NCBI RefSeq assembly: GCF_011752975.1 | Contig: NZ_VWWP01000003.1 | Location: 593,853 to 657,852, forward strand | Reading direction: 5' to 3' | DNA from: Chryseobacterium sp. Tr-659 | Lineage (GTDB): Bacteria; Bacteroidota; Bacteroidia; Flavobacteriales; Weeksellaceae | DNA: 64,000 nt | Part shown: positions 18,173 to 26,900 of the stretch, one piece after another | Position numbering within the stretch: the stretch's first letter is position 1 | Layout: each line of letters begins with the position of its first letter | The notes under the pieces: model-generated | What the model saw: the letters and a program-made list of their open reading frames with translations, nothing else | Told to the model about the DNA's origin: nothing | The model's database searches: none | Position numbers and translations under genes: made by a program

Positions 18173-18911
18173 ACATTTTCTGAATAGAATGATTTATTGT
18201 TTTATAAATTTCAAGACTTTCGTCTTTTAATAACTTTTCATGCAGTTGTAAAACCCGTACATCATTTCGAACGGCAGGTCCGGTTTGTGCTAATTGAGGT
18301 TCAATTTCATGAATTTTCTGAACTGTTTCATCAATCAATGGTAAAAAATAATCAAACGGAATTTCCTGTGAATCTGAAATTTCTTTAGCCCTGGAAAAAA
18401 GATGATTCACAAAATTACAGGCAAAAACAGCCGTAAGATGAATGTACTTTCTCTTCTCGTGATTGCTTTCCATTACATTTTCTGAAATTCTGGATGCGAT
18501 TTCAAACAATATTTTTTTGTCATTTTCATTTTCAGTCTCAATAAAGAAAGGAATTTTTTCATATTCGAGTTCTTTTGATCTGGAAAATGTCTGAAGAGGG
18601 TAAAAACTGGCTTTTCTGTATTCACCGGCAAGAATCTCTTTGGGAAGAGAGCCTGAAGTATGGGCAACCAGGCAGTCCTTTTTTGTAATAATCTTTGAAA
18701 CCTCTTCTACAGAATTATCACTTACACAGATAACATACAGATCTGCATCTTCCAGCTGTCCGGTGGAATAAGGAACATTCAATTCTTCAGAAATTTTACT
18801 TAATTCTTTTTCGTTCCTGCCAAAAATCTGGGCGGGGGGAATGTTTTTCAAAGTGAAAGCCTTAGCCATATGATAGGCAACATTTCCGGAACCGATAATT
18901 ACAATTTGCAT
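18162..18911 (-). CDS. Rossmann-like and DUF2520 domain protein
   Basis: Starting at the ATG at 18911 (MQIVIIGSGNVAYHMAKAF) the protein has 249 residues. A longer in-frame start at 18986 would add 25 residues before the Rossmann fold and is unlikely. The N-terminal domain has the NAD(P)-binding GSGNVA loop (about 7-12), resembling F420-dependent NADP reductase or ProC. The C-terminal DUF2520 half contains AVFACNFVNHLFSRAKEI. The biochemical role of the family is not established. It overlaps the kdsC-like gene by 11 bases. Confidence 0.8.
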   Translation of the reverse strand: MQIVIIGSGNVAYHMAKAFTLKNIPPAQIFGRNEKELSKISEELNVPYSTGQLEDADLYVICVSDNSVEEVSKIITKKDCLVAHTSGSLPKEILAGEYRKASFYPLQTFSRSKELEYEKIPFFIETENENDKKILFEIASRISENVMESNHEKRKYIHLTAVFACNFVNHLFSRAKEISDSQEIPFDYFLPLIDETVQKIHEIEPQLAQTGPAVRNDVRVLQLHEKLLKDESLEIYKTINHSIQKMYEL

Positions 18912-19034
18912 ATAACAAATATAAGATTTTAAGCTGAGCCGGGAAAGGAAGAGCGTCTCGGAAATCATGAACTTCCATATAGGCACGTTTATTGCGTAAG
19001 TGTCTCATATTATTTTTAATATTTAAACTGAAAA

Positions 19035-19067
19035 TTGAATAATTAATTTAACTTTCGGTTATTTTTG
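19035..19067 (+). promoter_or_regulatory. Sigma-A-type promoter for the ECF sigma gene cluster
   Basis: TTG at 19035-19037, a 22-base spacer and TATTTTTG at 19060-19067, matching TTG-N-TAnnTTTG. The spacer is slightly long. Confidence 0.5.
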
Positions 19068-19093
19068 TAATCCAAAACAATGTAAGGCATCTT

Positions 19094-19645
19094 ATGAAGA
19101 TTAAGGACGCGGAAATTATTTCGTTGATGCAGAACCCACGGACCCAGGAGAAAGGAGTCCGTGCCTTAATGGATGCCTACCAAAGCAGATTGTACTGGCA
19201 CATAAGAAGAATTATTGTGGACGGAGATCTTGCACAGGATACTTTGCAGGAAACTTTTATTAAAGCTTACCAGAATTTTCATCAGTTCAAAAATGATAGC
19301 CAGTTGTATACCTGGTTGTACAGAATCGCTACCAACGAAGCATTACAGCAGGTTAACAAAATGAAGAAAATGCAGAAAACTGATGAGGATCCGGAGTATC
19401 ACATGCAGAATCTTGTAGCCGATAATTCTGAAGGAGATGCCGAAGAGATACAGATTTTGCTGCAGAACGCTATACAAAGCCTGCCCGAAAAGCAGAAACT
19501 GGTATTTATGATGCGGTATTATGATGATTTGCCTTACGAAGAAATATCTAAGATCGTAGATATGTCTGTAGGAACTTTGAAGACCAATTATCATTATGCC
19601 AAGCAAAAAATAGAAGATTATATTAAAGAAAATTACGAAAGATAA
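19094..19645 (+). CDS. ECF-type RNA polymerase sigma factor (sigma-70 family)
   Basis: A 183-residue sigma factor with region 2 (YQSRLYWHIRRIIVDGDLAQDTLQETFIK split around residues 29-57; the DLAQDTLQETF core is typical) and region 4 (SLPEKQKLVFMMRYYDDLPYEEISKIV, helix-turn-helix at about 145-170). It should direct transcription of a small regulon, probably an envelope response, because the next two genes encode a membrane-anchored protein and a secreted helical protein. The three are spaced by 17 and 6 bases and form one operon. Confidence 0.92.
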   Translation: MKIKDAEIISLMQNPRTQEKGVRALMDAYQSRLYWHIRRIIVDGDLAQDTLQETFIKAYQNFHQFKNDSQLYTWLYRIATNEALQQVNKMKKMQKTDEDPEYHMQNLVADNSEGDAEEIQILLQNAIQSLPEKQKLVFMMRYYDDLPYEEISKIVDMSVGTLKTNYHYAKQKIEDYIKENYER

Positions 19646-19662
19646 TTTTTTACCCAACAAAG

Positions 19663-20202
19663 ATGAAAGAGTTCGACATAGAAAAATTAGAGCGTAAAAA
19701 CATTTACAAGGTTTCTGATGGTATCTTTGATACGATTCAGGAGAGCGTTTTGAATGATATAAAGGCAAGTAAAAAAACACCTGTCTTTAAGCTGAACTGG
19801 GCATATGCTGCAGCGGCATCTCTGGCTTTGATCTTTGGAGCAACTTATGTTTTTAATTCTGATGACAATTCAGTGGAAGACTTGAGTTCAAAAACAGCTT
19901 ATACGGCTCATAAAGGAGAACCGAAAACAGAAGGTGAACTGGCTTACGAAACATTGAAATCTGATTTAACTTCTGTTGAAAATAATAATCAAACAGTTGA
20001 CAATCAGAAAAGTAACAATGCTTACTCTTTTAAAAACGGTAATGAAACAGAACAGATAACAGAGACCCCGAAACCGGTGAAAGCTGTAAACAAGAAAGAA
20101 GAAACCCGAATGAATGAATATCTGGACTCGTTTTCTAATTCTGAAATTGCAGAATTAGCAAGTAACTCGACTCAGGATGTTTATTTGGATTTATATAATT
20201 AA
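19663..20202 (+). CDS. Single-pass membrane protein, probable anti-sigma factor
   Basis: A 179-residue protein with one membrane segment at about residues 46-64 (WAYAAAASLALIFGATYVF), an N-terminal cytoplasmic part (KLERKNIYKVSDGIFDTI) and a Ser/Asn/Glu-rich C-terminal part outside the membrane. Its position directly after an ECF sigma gene and its topology suggest that it holds the sigma factor inactive at the membrane. No zinc-binding anti-sigma motif is visible. The assignment is inferred from context. Confidence 0.6.
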   Translation: MKEFDIEKLERKNIYKVSDGIFDTIQESVLNDIKASKKTPVFKLNWAYAAAASLALIFGATYVFNSDDNSVEDLSSKTAYTAHKGEPKTEGELAYETLKSDLTSVENNNQTVDNQKSNNAYSFKNGNETEQITETPKPVKAVNKKEETRMNEYLDSFSNSEIAELASNSTQDVYLDLYN

Positions 20203-20208
20203 AAGAAG

Positions 20209-20718
20209 ATGAAAAAGATATTATTGACGTTTTTGATTATTTACGGCTTTGGTCTGAATGCCCAAAGGACAGATTATGACTGGAAAAAAATGGATCCTAA
20301 ACAAAGGAAAGAGGTCATTAATAATCTTTCTCCCGAAGAAAGAAAAGAGCTGCTTAAAAAATTCAGGGATAATATGATCATGGATAACCTGAATGTTGAT
20401 CCCAATGATAAAGCAGAATTTACTCAGCTTTATAATGAATACATTGAAAGCCAAAAGCAGATTAAAAAGCAGTTTGACCCCAATTATGATCCTGAAACCC
20501 TAACAGATGAGGAAGCAAAAGCAAAATTACAGCAAAGCTTTGAAGTAGGGCAGAAGCTATTGGATAACAGAAAAAAATATGCAGATAAAATGCAACAAGT
20601 CATTCCCTGCCAGAAAGTGCTGAAGCTATTTCAGTCTGAAAGTATGATGAGAGATAAAATGAACGAAAGAAAAACTCACGGACATAATAATACTTCGGGA
20701 CCTAAGCAGAACCCATAA
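20209..20718 (+). CDS. Secreted helical protein of the ECF sigma operon (sensor-like)
   Basis: A 169-residue protein with signal peptide MKKILLTFLIIYGFGLNAQ. The mature part is charged and probably all helical (KQRKEVINNLSPEERKEL; KAEFTQLYNEYIESQKQI), resembling Spy/CpxP-like periplasmic helical hairpins in general character. Third gene of the ECF sigma operon, so it may sense envelope stress or be its output. A terminator follows. Confidence 0.6.
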   Translation: MKKILLTFLIIYGFGLNAQRTDYDWKKMDPKQRKEVINNLSPEERKELLKKFRDNMIMDNLNVDPNDKAEFTQLYNEYIESQKQIKKQFDPNYDPETLTDEEAKAKLQQSFEVGQKLLDNRKKYADKMQQVIPCQKVLKLFQSESMMRDKMNERKTHGHNNTSGPKQNP

Positions 20719-20740
20719 TAGTTTATTTTTTTAATGTTGG

Positions 20741-20780
20741 ACGGCTCTTACAGATCTTTCTGTGAGAGCCGTTTAATTTT
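20741..20780 (+). terminator. Terminator of the ECF sigma operon
   Basis: A 13-bp stem (ACGGCTCTTACAG with CTGTGAGAGCCGT, one G-U pair) closes at 20772 and is followed by TTAATTTT. Confidence 0.8.
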
Positions 20781-20927
20781 GCTGGAATGTCTTTTTGTTA
20801 AAGTTCAGTGATATACTCAACCCTATGAATTCTTATCAGGCATGGAGGGAAATAGGGGATTTTTACCGGAATTTTAAATAAATTGATACATTAAGATAAT
20901 GAAAGACAATAATCTCTCGCTTTTTTT

Positions 20928-20935
20928 TATCTTTG
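20928..20935 (+). promoter_or_regulatory. -7 element of the lepA promoter
   Basis: TATCTTTG matches TAnnTTTG and lies 19 bases before the lepA ATG. The -33 region shows no clear TTG. Confidence 0.45.
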
Positions 20936-20954
20936 CAAATTACAAGATTCTTAA

Positions 20955-22751
20955 ATGAAAAACATACGAAATTTTTGCATAATCGCTCATATCGACCACG
21001 GTAAAAGTACCCTGGCAGACCGTCTTCTGGAGTACACCAATACTGTTACCCAGAGAGAATTACAGTCTCAGACGCTTGATGATATGGATTTGGAGAAAGA
21101 ACGTGGAATTACGATTAAATCCCACGCCATCCAAATGGATTATGAGTATAAAGGAGAAAAATATATTTTAAACCTGATTGATACACCGGGACACGTAGAC
21201 TTTTCTTACGAAGTTTCCCGTTCCATTGCTGCCTGTGAAGGAGCTCTTCTTATTGTAGATGCAGCTCAGAGTATTCAGGCACAAACCATCAGCAACCTTT
21301 ATCTTGCCCTAGAGAATGATTTAACGATCATTCCTATCCTTAATAAAATAGACCTTCCTTCAGCTAATCCTGAAGAGGTAACAGATGAGATCATGAATCT
21401 TATCGGATGTGAATATGAAGATGTATTAAGGGTTTCAGGAAAAACAGGAGAAGGAGTTCATAACCTTTTAGAGCAGATCGTTGAAAGAATTCCTGCTCCG
21501 GTTGGAAATCCTGAAGGGCCGCTTCAAGCTTTGATTTTTGACTCTGTTTACAACCCGTTCAGAGGTATTGAAGCTTACTTTAAAGTAGTGAACGGAAGCA
21601 TCACTAAAAACGAAAAGATTAAATTCTTTGCAACAGGGAAAGAATATGGAGCTGATGAGGTAGGAACACTGAAACTGAAGCAGGTTCCGAAAAAAACAAT
21701 CCACTGTGGAGATGTAGGATATCTGGTTTCCGGGATTAAAGATGCCCGTGAAGTGAAAGTAGGAGATACCATTACTTCTTTTGAAAAACCTGCCGATGGA
21801 CCTATTGACGGATTTGAAGAAGTAAAACCAATGGTATTTGCGGGAATCTACCCAATTGATTCAGAAGATTTTGAAGAATTAAGATTCTCTCTTGAAAAAT
21901 TAAGACTGAATGACGCTTCTCTGGTTTTCGAGCCGGAAAGTTCTGCCGCTCTTGGTTTCGGTTTCCGTTGTGGATTCTTAGGAATGCTTCACATGGAAAT
22001 TGTTCAGGAACGTCTTGACAGAGAGTTTAATATGAACGTGATCACAACGGTACCAAACGTTTCTTATTTTGGATATACTAAAAAAGAACCTGAAGTTCCG
22101 ATTTTGATCAACAACCCATCTGAAATGATGGATCCTTCTACAATGGATAGAGTGGAAGAACCTTTCATTAAAGCTTCTATTATTACAAAATCTGATTTCG
22201 TAGGTGCTGTAATGACTTTATGTATCGAAAAGAGAGGAGAAATTGTGAATCAAAGTTACCTGACATCAGAAAGAGTAGAGCTGATTTTCAATATGCCTCT
22301 TGCTGAGGTTGTATTCGACTTCTATGACAGACTAAAATCGATTTCCAAAGGATATGCTTCATTCGATTATCACCCGATAGGATTCAGAGCTTCCAAGCTT
22401 GTAAAAATGGATATCCTGATCAATGGTGATATGGTAGATGCATTATCTTCACTGATTCACGATTCTAATGCTTATTATATTGGTAAAAGGATGTGTGAGA
22501 AGCTTCGTGAGCTGATTCCGAGACAGCAGTTTGATATCGCTGTTCAGGCAGCGTTAGGAACGAAAGTAATTGCCAGAGAAACAATTAAAGCCTTAAGAAA
22601 AGATGTAACAGCAAAATGTTACGGAGGAGATATTTCCAGAAAACGTAAACTATTGGAAAAGCAGAAAGAAGGTAAGAAAAAGATGAAACAGATTGGAAGG
22701 GTAGAAGTACCGCAATCTGCATTCATGGCAGTATTAAAGCTTAATGACTAA
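20955..22751 (+). CDS. lepA: Elongation factor 4 (LepA), ribosomal back-translocating GTPase
   Basis: A 598-residue translational GTPase of standard LepA length. G1 is [14 protein letters not shown] (about 11-24), G3 is DTPGHVDF (about 76-83) and G4 is NKID (about 130-133). The LepA-specific C-terminal domain is visible, with [23 protein letters not shown] shared across residues about 555-577 (the CYGGD.SRK core is diagnostic). It acts on ribosomes in initiation or stalled states. Single-gene unit with a terminator after it. Confidence 0.97.
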   Translation: MKNIRNFCIIAHIDHGKSTLADRLLEYTNTVTQRELQSQTLDDMDLEKERGITIKSHAIQMDYEYKGEKYILNLIDTPGHVDFSYEVSRSIAACEGALLIVDAAQSIQAQTISNLYLALENDLTIIPILNKIDLPSANPEEVTDEIMNLIGCEYEDVLRVSGKTGEGVHNLLEQIVERIPAPVGNPEGPLQALIFDSVYNPFRGIEAYFKVVNGSITKNEKIKFFATGKEYGADEVGTLKLKQVPKKTIHCGDVGYLVSGIKDAREVKVGDTITSFEKPADGPIDGFEEVKPMVFAGIYPIDSEDFEELRFSLEKLRLNDASLVFEPESSAALGFGFRCGFLGMLHMEIVQERLDREFNMNVITTVPNVSYFGYTKKEPEVPILINNPSEMMDPSTMDRVEEPFIKASIITKSDFVGAVMTLCIEKRGEIVNQSYLTSERVELIFNMPLAEVVFDFYDRLKSISKGYASFDYHPIGFRASKLVKMDILINGDMVDALSSLIHDSNAYYIGKRMCEKLRELIPRQQFDIAVQAALGTKVIARETIKALRKDVTAKCYGGDISRKRKLLEKQKEGKKKMKQIGRVEVPQSAFMAVLKLND

Positions 22752-22770
22752 CATAAGTTTATAGATATAG

Positions 22771-22798
22771 AGACCGGTAATTTTACCGGTCTTTTTTA
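22771..22798 (+). terminator. Terminator after lepA
   Basis: AGACCGGTAA / TTACCGGTCT, a 10-bp perfect stem with a tiny loop, then TTTTTTA. Confidence 0.85.
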
Positions 22799-22915
22799 TA
22801 TTATTATTTAGTGGTTTTGGCATTTATTTTCCTCAAAGCCGCTTTGGATTTAACATAATATTTATTTGAAATAAACTACATTTCTTTATATTATATTTAC
22901 GCCAAATTAATTTCC

Positions 22916-23371
22916 ATGAAAAAATTCTATTTGCTGGCAAGCTTTTTAGCATCTGCCACATTCTATTCCCAAACTACATTGGGAGGATTAAATTCTGGAG
23001 GAGTATCTAATGAGAATCTCATGCATACGGTAGGAGAGATTTATGTAATCCCCACTGAGCCTGATGCTCAGAATTCGGGAACGATAGGGATGCTCTATCA
23101 GACTGTTTTAAATGTTCTGGGTATTCATGAAGTGATTTCTGATCAGGAAAAAATAAGTGTTTTTCCAAACCCAACGGCAGATTATATCACAATTAAAGTG
23201 TCCTCCAAAATAAAACCAAAGACAGTTTCCATTTACGATTTATCCGGAAAGTTGGTTTCCCAACAAGAAATTAAAGGAGACCATATAGATTTGACATCTC
23301 TGATAAAAGGTGTTTATCTGCTTACTTTCAAAAATTCAGAACTAAAACCTATAAAAGTCATTAAGAAATAA
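22916..23371 (+). CDS. Secreted protein with type IX secretion C-terminal sorting domain
   Basis: A 151-residue protein: signal peptide MKKFYLLASFLASATFYSQ, a short middle region (GGVSNENLMHTVGEIYV) and a C-terminal T9SS type A sorting domain with the hallmark SVFPNPTADYITIKV (about 82-96), VSIYDLSGKLV and the final LKPIKVIKK. Such a domain directs export across the outer membrane by the T9SS. The mature cargo is only about 60 residues, unusually small. It lies 10 bases before the next gene, so both are probably transcribed together. Confidence 0.82.
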   Translation: MKKFYLLASFLASATFYSQTTLGGLNSGGVSNENLMHTVGEIYVIPTEPDAQNSGTIGMLYQTVLNVLGIHEVISDQEKISVFPNPTADYITIKVSSKIKPKTVSIYDLSGKLVSQQEIKGDHIDLTSLIKGVYLLTFKNSELKPIKVIKK

Positions 23372-23381
23372 AATTATTACT

Positions 23382-24527
23382 ATGAAAAAACTATATACAT
23401 TTTTATTAGCATTATCTACAGCCGTAGTTTTTGCACAGGTCCCACAGGCTTTCGCATATCAGGCTATTGCTTTTAATTCATCCGGAAATCCTGTAGTAAA
23501 TGGAAACGTATCATTGAGAATCAGTATTTTAAATAATTCAGCTAACGGAATTAACCTTTATACTGAAACGCATTCTAAGACAACAAATTCTAAAGGATTG
23601 GTCAATTTAAATATTGGAGGAGGAACTCCTGTTTCCGGATCATTTTCCGGGATTAACTGGACAGTGAACCCTAAATTCATTAAAGTGGAAATGGATCCTG
23701 CAGGAGGAAGCAATTATATTAATGTAGGAACGAACCAGCTCACGAGCGTTCCTTATGCTATGGTAGCAAAGAAAATTGATGTTTCGTCTCCGGATTCATC
23801 TATTGGGGATGATCTTATTGAAAATAAGAGCAGTAATTACTATTTCCTGGATAAATTTGATCATAAAGTATATACGCTCAATTCTAAAACGGGAATATGG
23901 TCTTCACAGGGATACAGCGCAGGATATTATAATAACAATGCTGCGCCGGATGTAAATGCTGTTAACGGGAATGTGTCATTCCTTGATAAATATGATCGTA
24001 AAGTGTATGTATTTAATTCCAAAACAGGAAACTGGTCTTCTCAATTATATAATATAGGATATTACAACAATAATATTATTCCTGCATTAATTACGTTATC
24101 GAATGGAAATATAATGTTTACAGACAAGTATGATCGTAAAGTGTATGTGTTCAATTATGTAAGCGGTTCCTGGCTTGGACAGGAATTTAATGTAGCTTAT
24201 TATAATAACAATATGACGGTACCTGAGGTAATTTCTTCAGGAAGTAACTTTGCATTTATAGACAAATACGACTCTAAAGTTAATGTTTTCAATGCTAAGA
24301 CTATGGAATGGAAATCGCAGACCTATAATATCACCTATCATAATAATAATTACAGCACTCCTGAAGTAACGGTTTCAAATGGGAACTTCCTGTTTACGGA
24401 TAAATATGATCATAAAGTATATGTTTTCAATTCCAAAACAGGGAACTGGACTTCTCAGGAATTCAATGTAGGATATTTCAACAATAACTACAGTACACCT
24501 ACAACTTTGGTTACAGAAACAAACTAA
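23382..24527 (+). CDS. Secreted repeat protein with five 47-residue propeller-like repeats
   Basis: A 381-residue protein with signal peptide MKKLYTFLLALSTAVVFAQ. Residues about 22-130 form a domain common in Bacteroidota secreted and tail-fibre-like proteins (FAYQAIAFNSSGNPV; QLTSVPYAMVAKK). Residues about 150-375 hold five repeats of about 47 residues built on FLDKYDRKVYVFNSKTGNW followed by an aromatic YYNNN block. The repeat length and W/Y pattern suggest beta-propeller blades. It lacks its own T9SS sorting domain, unlike the gene directly upstream. Function unknown. Confidence 0.65.
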   Translation: MKKLYTFLLALSTAVVFAQVPQAFAYQAIAFNSSGNPVVNGNVSLRISILNNSANGINLYTETHSKTTNSKGLVNLNIGGGTPVSGSFSGINWTVNPKFIKVEMDPAGGSNYINVGTNQLTSVPYAMVAKKIDVSSPDSSIGDDLIENKSSNYYFLDKFDHKVYTLNSKTGIWSSQGYSAGYYNNNAAPDVNAVNGNVSFLDKYDRKVYVFNSKTGNWSSQLYNIGYYNNNIIPALITLSNGNIMFTDKYDRKVYVFNYVSGSWLGQEFNVAYYNNNMTVPEVISSGSNFAFIDKYDSKVNVFNAKTMEWKSQTYNITYHNNNYSTPEVTVSNGNFLFTDKYDHKVYVFNSKTGNWTSQEFNVGYFNNNYSTPTTLVTETN

Positions 24528-24530
24528 GCT

Positions 24531-24560
24531 AAAAACCGCTTCGGATGAAGCGGTTTTTTT
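24531..24560. terminator. Bidirectional terminator between convergent genes
   Basis: AAAAACCGCTTC / GAAGCGGTTTTTTT stem around GGAT, between the + strand repeat protein and the - strand DUF1579 gene. Confidence 0.85.
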
Positions 24561-24562
24561 GT

Positions 24563-25207
24563 TTATTTCTTACGGGTGAATTTTATTTCCATCGTTTTAT
24601 ACTCTTTTCCGGTTTTGGAATCAGGGCCGTACATTTCCAATTTTTGAGTATTGTCATCAATAAAAGTGAAAACTTCCCTGAAATCACAATCTTGCCCCGG
24701 TCTTGAAGGATCAGTCATTTTTCCCTTAAATTCAACTGATTTTGTTGAAGAGTTCCAATCTCCTTCACCATGCATCATTCCGGTTCCCATATTATCAATC
24801 CATGTGCTTACAAATTTTTTCTTTGCATTATCATAGCCTACAATACTCATTCCTTCAAAAGGCATACCCATAAAATTTCCCTTGTGGTTACTGATCTGAT
24901 AACGTCCGTCATAGACCATTTTATTGGTAGCTTCAGATTTACTGGCCATAGGCTTTCCTCCGTTTTCCATCCACATTGTGGTTTCACCGGTCCAGGTTCC
25001 GTCTGATTTTGCCAGCATTTTATGCATTTCACCAGGAGTGGCATATTCCATCCAGGCTTTGTTCGCTGCAGCAGAATCTACAGGTTTCCATTCGGATTTT
25101 GCTGTGGCAGAATCTGCTTTATCAGAGTTATTGGCAGCCGTTGTCTTATTTTTCTCACAAGCTGTAAATAAAAATGTAAGTGAAAGAGTTACGAGTAAAT
25201 TTTTCAT
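24563..25207 (-). CDS. DUF1579 family lipoprotein
   Basis: A 214-residue protein with lipoprotein signal MKNLLVTLSLTFLFTAC followed by a Lys/Asn/Ala-rich linker. The rest matches the DUF1579 pattern: LAKSDGTWTGETTMWME (about 70-86), MVYDGRYQISNHKGNFMG and a calycin-like series of beta strands ending in MEIKFTRKK. Function of the family is unknown; proteins of this kind sit in the periplasm. It is divergent from the Nudix regulator gene. Confidence 0.78.
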   Translation of the reverse strand: MKNLLVTLSLTFLFTACEKNKTTAANNSDKADSATAKSEWKPVDSAAANKAWMEYATPGEMHKMLAKSDGTWTGETTMWMENGGKPMASKSEATNKMVYDGRYQISNHKGNFMGMPFEGMSIVGYDNAKKKFVSTWIDNMGTGMMHGEGDWNSSTKSVEFKGKMTDPSRPGQDCDFREVFTFIDDNTQKLEMYGPDSKTGKEYKTMEIKFTRKK

Positions 25208-25299
25208 AATTATTTAATTTTAAGTTGGTTATAATAATAACTTAAAGGTATGAACTTTTATTATGATCAAAATAATTTTTTATTGTTTTGATTAAATCG

Positions 25300-25307
25300 T
25301 AACTTTG
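25300..25307 (+). promoter_or_regulatory. -7 element of the NrtR-like regulator gene
   Basis: TAACTTTG matches TAnnTTTG, 24 bases before the ATG at 25332. It shares its last base with the start of an operator-like GTGT...ACGC element (25307-25321). Confidence 0.6.
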
Positions 25308-25321
25308 TGTATTCGTAACGC
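25307..25321. promoter_or_regulatory. NrtR-type operator, site D (autoregulatory)
   Basis: GTGTATTCGTAACGC, followed by AA, resembles GTGTAAAAATAACAC upstream of the NADAR gene. Its position relative to the -7 element is the same in both promoters: the GTGT begins with the final G of TAnnTTTG. Binding there would block transcription of the regulator gene itself. Confidence 0.6.
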
Positions 25322-25331
25322 AAATCAATTT

Positions 25332-26027
25332 ATGGAGTCTCCAAAGAAATTACAGGATATAAAAGTGGCTGTGGATGCCGTTATTTTTGGATATTTTGAC
25401 AAAAAAGATCTTCAGATCCTTCTCATTAAAAGAAATATAGAACCTTTTAAAGGAGGGTGGGCTCTTCCCGGAGGTCTTGTTCTGGATGATGAAAACCTTG
25501 ATGATGCAGTAAAAAGAGAGCTGTATGAAGAAGCAGGCATAAAGCCCGATTTTTTAGAACAACTTTATACATTTGGTAAGATAGGCAGAGATCCTAGAAA
25601 TAGAGTGGTTTCTGTGGCTTATCTGGGGCTTGTGAACCCTTCCTATCATGAATTGTTTGCAGATTCTGATGCAGATGATGCCCAATGGTTCAGTGTTAAT
25701 AAGCTTCCATCGGTAGCGTTCGACCATCAGTCGATTATTGATATGGCCTTGAAAAGACTTCGTACAAAAATTCAATATCAGCCGATTGGTTTCAATCTTC
25801 TTAATGAAGAATTCCCTTTTTCAGATCTTGAAAACCTTTATAAAACAATTGTGGGGCAGGAAATAGACCGCAGAAACTTCCGCAAAAAAATAATGAGCTA
25901 CGGATTACTCAATGAAACCAATAATGTTAAAAAGGAAGGTAGCGGAAGACCAGGAAAACTATTTACGTTCAATCAGGAGAAATATAAAGAACTGGAAGAA
26001 CAGGGATTCTATTTTGAAATTAAATAG
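25332..26027 (+). CDS. NrtR-type Nudix-domain transcriptional regulator
   Basis: The ATG at 25332 gives 231 residues. Residues 1-140 are a Nudix domain with an intact Nudix box (G48-x5-E54-x7-R62-E-L-x-E-E-x-G69-I). Residues about 150-225 form the winged-helix domain typical of NrtR proteins (EIDRRNFRKKIMSYGLL; GSGRPGKLFTF). NrtR regulators repress NAD-metabolism genes and release DNA on binding ADP-ribose; related members act on sugar genes. The catalytic box being complete, it might also hydrolyse ADP-ribose. The adjacent ADP-ribose gene run and four matching operators support an NAD/ADP-ribose role. A terminator follows. Confidence 0.85.
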   Translation: MESPKKLQDIKVAVDAVIFGYFDKKDLQILLIKRNIEPFKGGWALPGGLVLDDENLDDAVKRELYEEAGIKPDFLEQLYTFGKIGRDPRNRVVSVAYLGLVNPSYHELFADSDADDAQWFSVNKLPSVAFDHQSIIDMALKRLRTKIQYQPIGFNLLNEEFPFSDLENLYKTIVGQEIDRRNFRKKIMSYGLLNETNNVKKEGSGRPGKLFTFNQEKYKELEEQGFYFEIK

Positions 26028-26125
26028 TTGGTTTCACATACAGGTTTCATTAATATTTTGGGGCTAATATTCACAAATAGATAAGATCAAGAAAGAATCA
26101 CATTTTTGAAATTAATTCAATAGTT

Positions 26126-26148
26126 ACGGGCTAATGCCCGTTTTTTTA
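26126..26148 (+). terminator. Terminator after the NrtR-like gene
   Basis: ACGGGC-TAAT-GCCCGT hairpin followed by seven T. Confidence 0.8.
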
Positions 26149-26254
26149 TTGGCTTTAGTCTAAGGTCATTATAGAATTGCATCATGTTTAATAACATTTT
26201 ATGTTTATTGAATTCAAATTTTTATCATTGAAAATCAGTGTATTATGTTTATTA

Positions 26255-26269
26255 GTGTAAAAATGACAC
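26255..26269. promoter_or_regulatory. NrtR-type operator, site A
   Basis: GTGTAAAAATGACAC, an imperfect palindrome flanked by TTA and AAA, lies just upstream of the -33 TTTG of the NADAR promoter. It differs by one base from site B. Confidence 0.65.
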
Positions 26270-26276
26270 AAATAAA

Positions 26277-26309
26277 TTTGGTGGATAAAATGATATTGCT
26301 TTAAATTTG
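26277..26309 (+). promoter_or_regulatory. Promoter of the NAD/ADP-ribose operon
   Basis: TTTG ending at 26280, a 21-base spacer and TAAATTTG at 26302-26309 match the Bacteroidota sigma-A promoter. Operator-like sites A and B flank it on both sides, 18 bases before the NADAR ATG. Confidence 0.65.
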
Positions 26310-26323
26310 TGTAAAAATAACAC
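26309..26323. promoter_or_regulatory. NrtR-type operator, site B
   Basis: GTGTAAAAATAACAC overlaps the last base of the -7 element TAAATTTG and ends 3 bases before the NADAR start codon, where a bound repressor would occlude transcription start. Confidence 0.7.
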
Positions 26324-26326
26324 AAT

Positions 26327-26869
26327 ATGAATTACACTTTACAATATATGAAAGAAAGGTTTCAGAAAAAGGAGAAGATAAAATATCTTTTTTTCTGGGG
26401 CCACACTACAAAAGATGAGATTACTAAATCTTGCTTTAGTCAATGGTATCCGGGGAGGCTTGAAGAAAATGGGATTGCTTATAAAACGGCTGAACACTAT
26501 ATGATGGCTGGAAAAGCAAGATTGTTTAATGATTCTGAAATGGAAGAGAAGATCTTACAATCAGCAACACCTAATCAGGCAAAAAGTATGGGTCGTAAAG
26601 TAAAAAACTTTGATCCTAAACTTTGGGATGAGCATAAATATGGGATCGTAAAGAAAGGAAATCTTTTAAAGTTTTCACAAAATCAGAAATTCAGAGACTT
26701 TTTGTTATCAACGGGTGAAAAAGTTCTGGTAGAAGCCAGTCCTTATGATAAAATATGGGGAATCGGTATGCTGGAAACAGATGCAAGAGCTCACAATCCG
26801 TTGTTATGGAATGGTGAAAATCTTTTAGGATTTGCACTGATGGAAGTAAGAGATGAATTAAGAAGGTAA
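26327..26869 (+). CDS. NADAR family protein (YbiA-like, DUF1768)
   Basis: A 180-residue protein of the NADAR superfamily. Visible signatures are FFWGHTTKDEITKSCFSQWYP (core SQWYP at about residues 38-42), AYKTAEHYMMAGKARLF (about 50-66), MGRKVKNFDPKLWDE (about 88-102) and a C-terminal WGIGMLETDARAHNP where the acidic residue is catalytic. NADAR members cleave N-glycosidic bonds in ADP-ribosyl or riboflavin-pathway compounds, and some remove ADP-ribose from guanine bases in nucleic acids. It is the first gene of a co-directional 12-gene run and lies right behind two operators. Confidence 0.88.
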   Translation: MNYTLQYMKERFQKKEKIKYLFFWGHTTKDEITKSCFSQWYPGRLEENGIAYKTAEHYMMAGKARLFNDSEMEEKILQSATPNQAKSMGRKVKNFDPKLWDEHKYGIVKKGNLLKFSQNQKFRDFLLSTGEKVLVEASPYDKIWGIGMLETDARAHNPLLWNGENLLGFALMEVRDELRR

Positions 26870-26900
26870 AAGCACAATAACCGGACACAAAATATTAATT

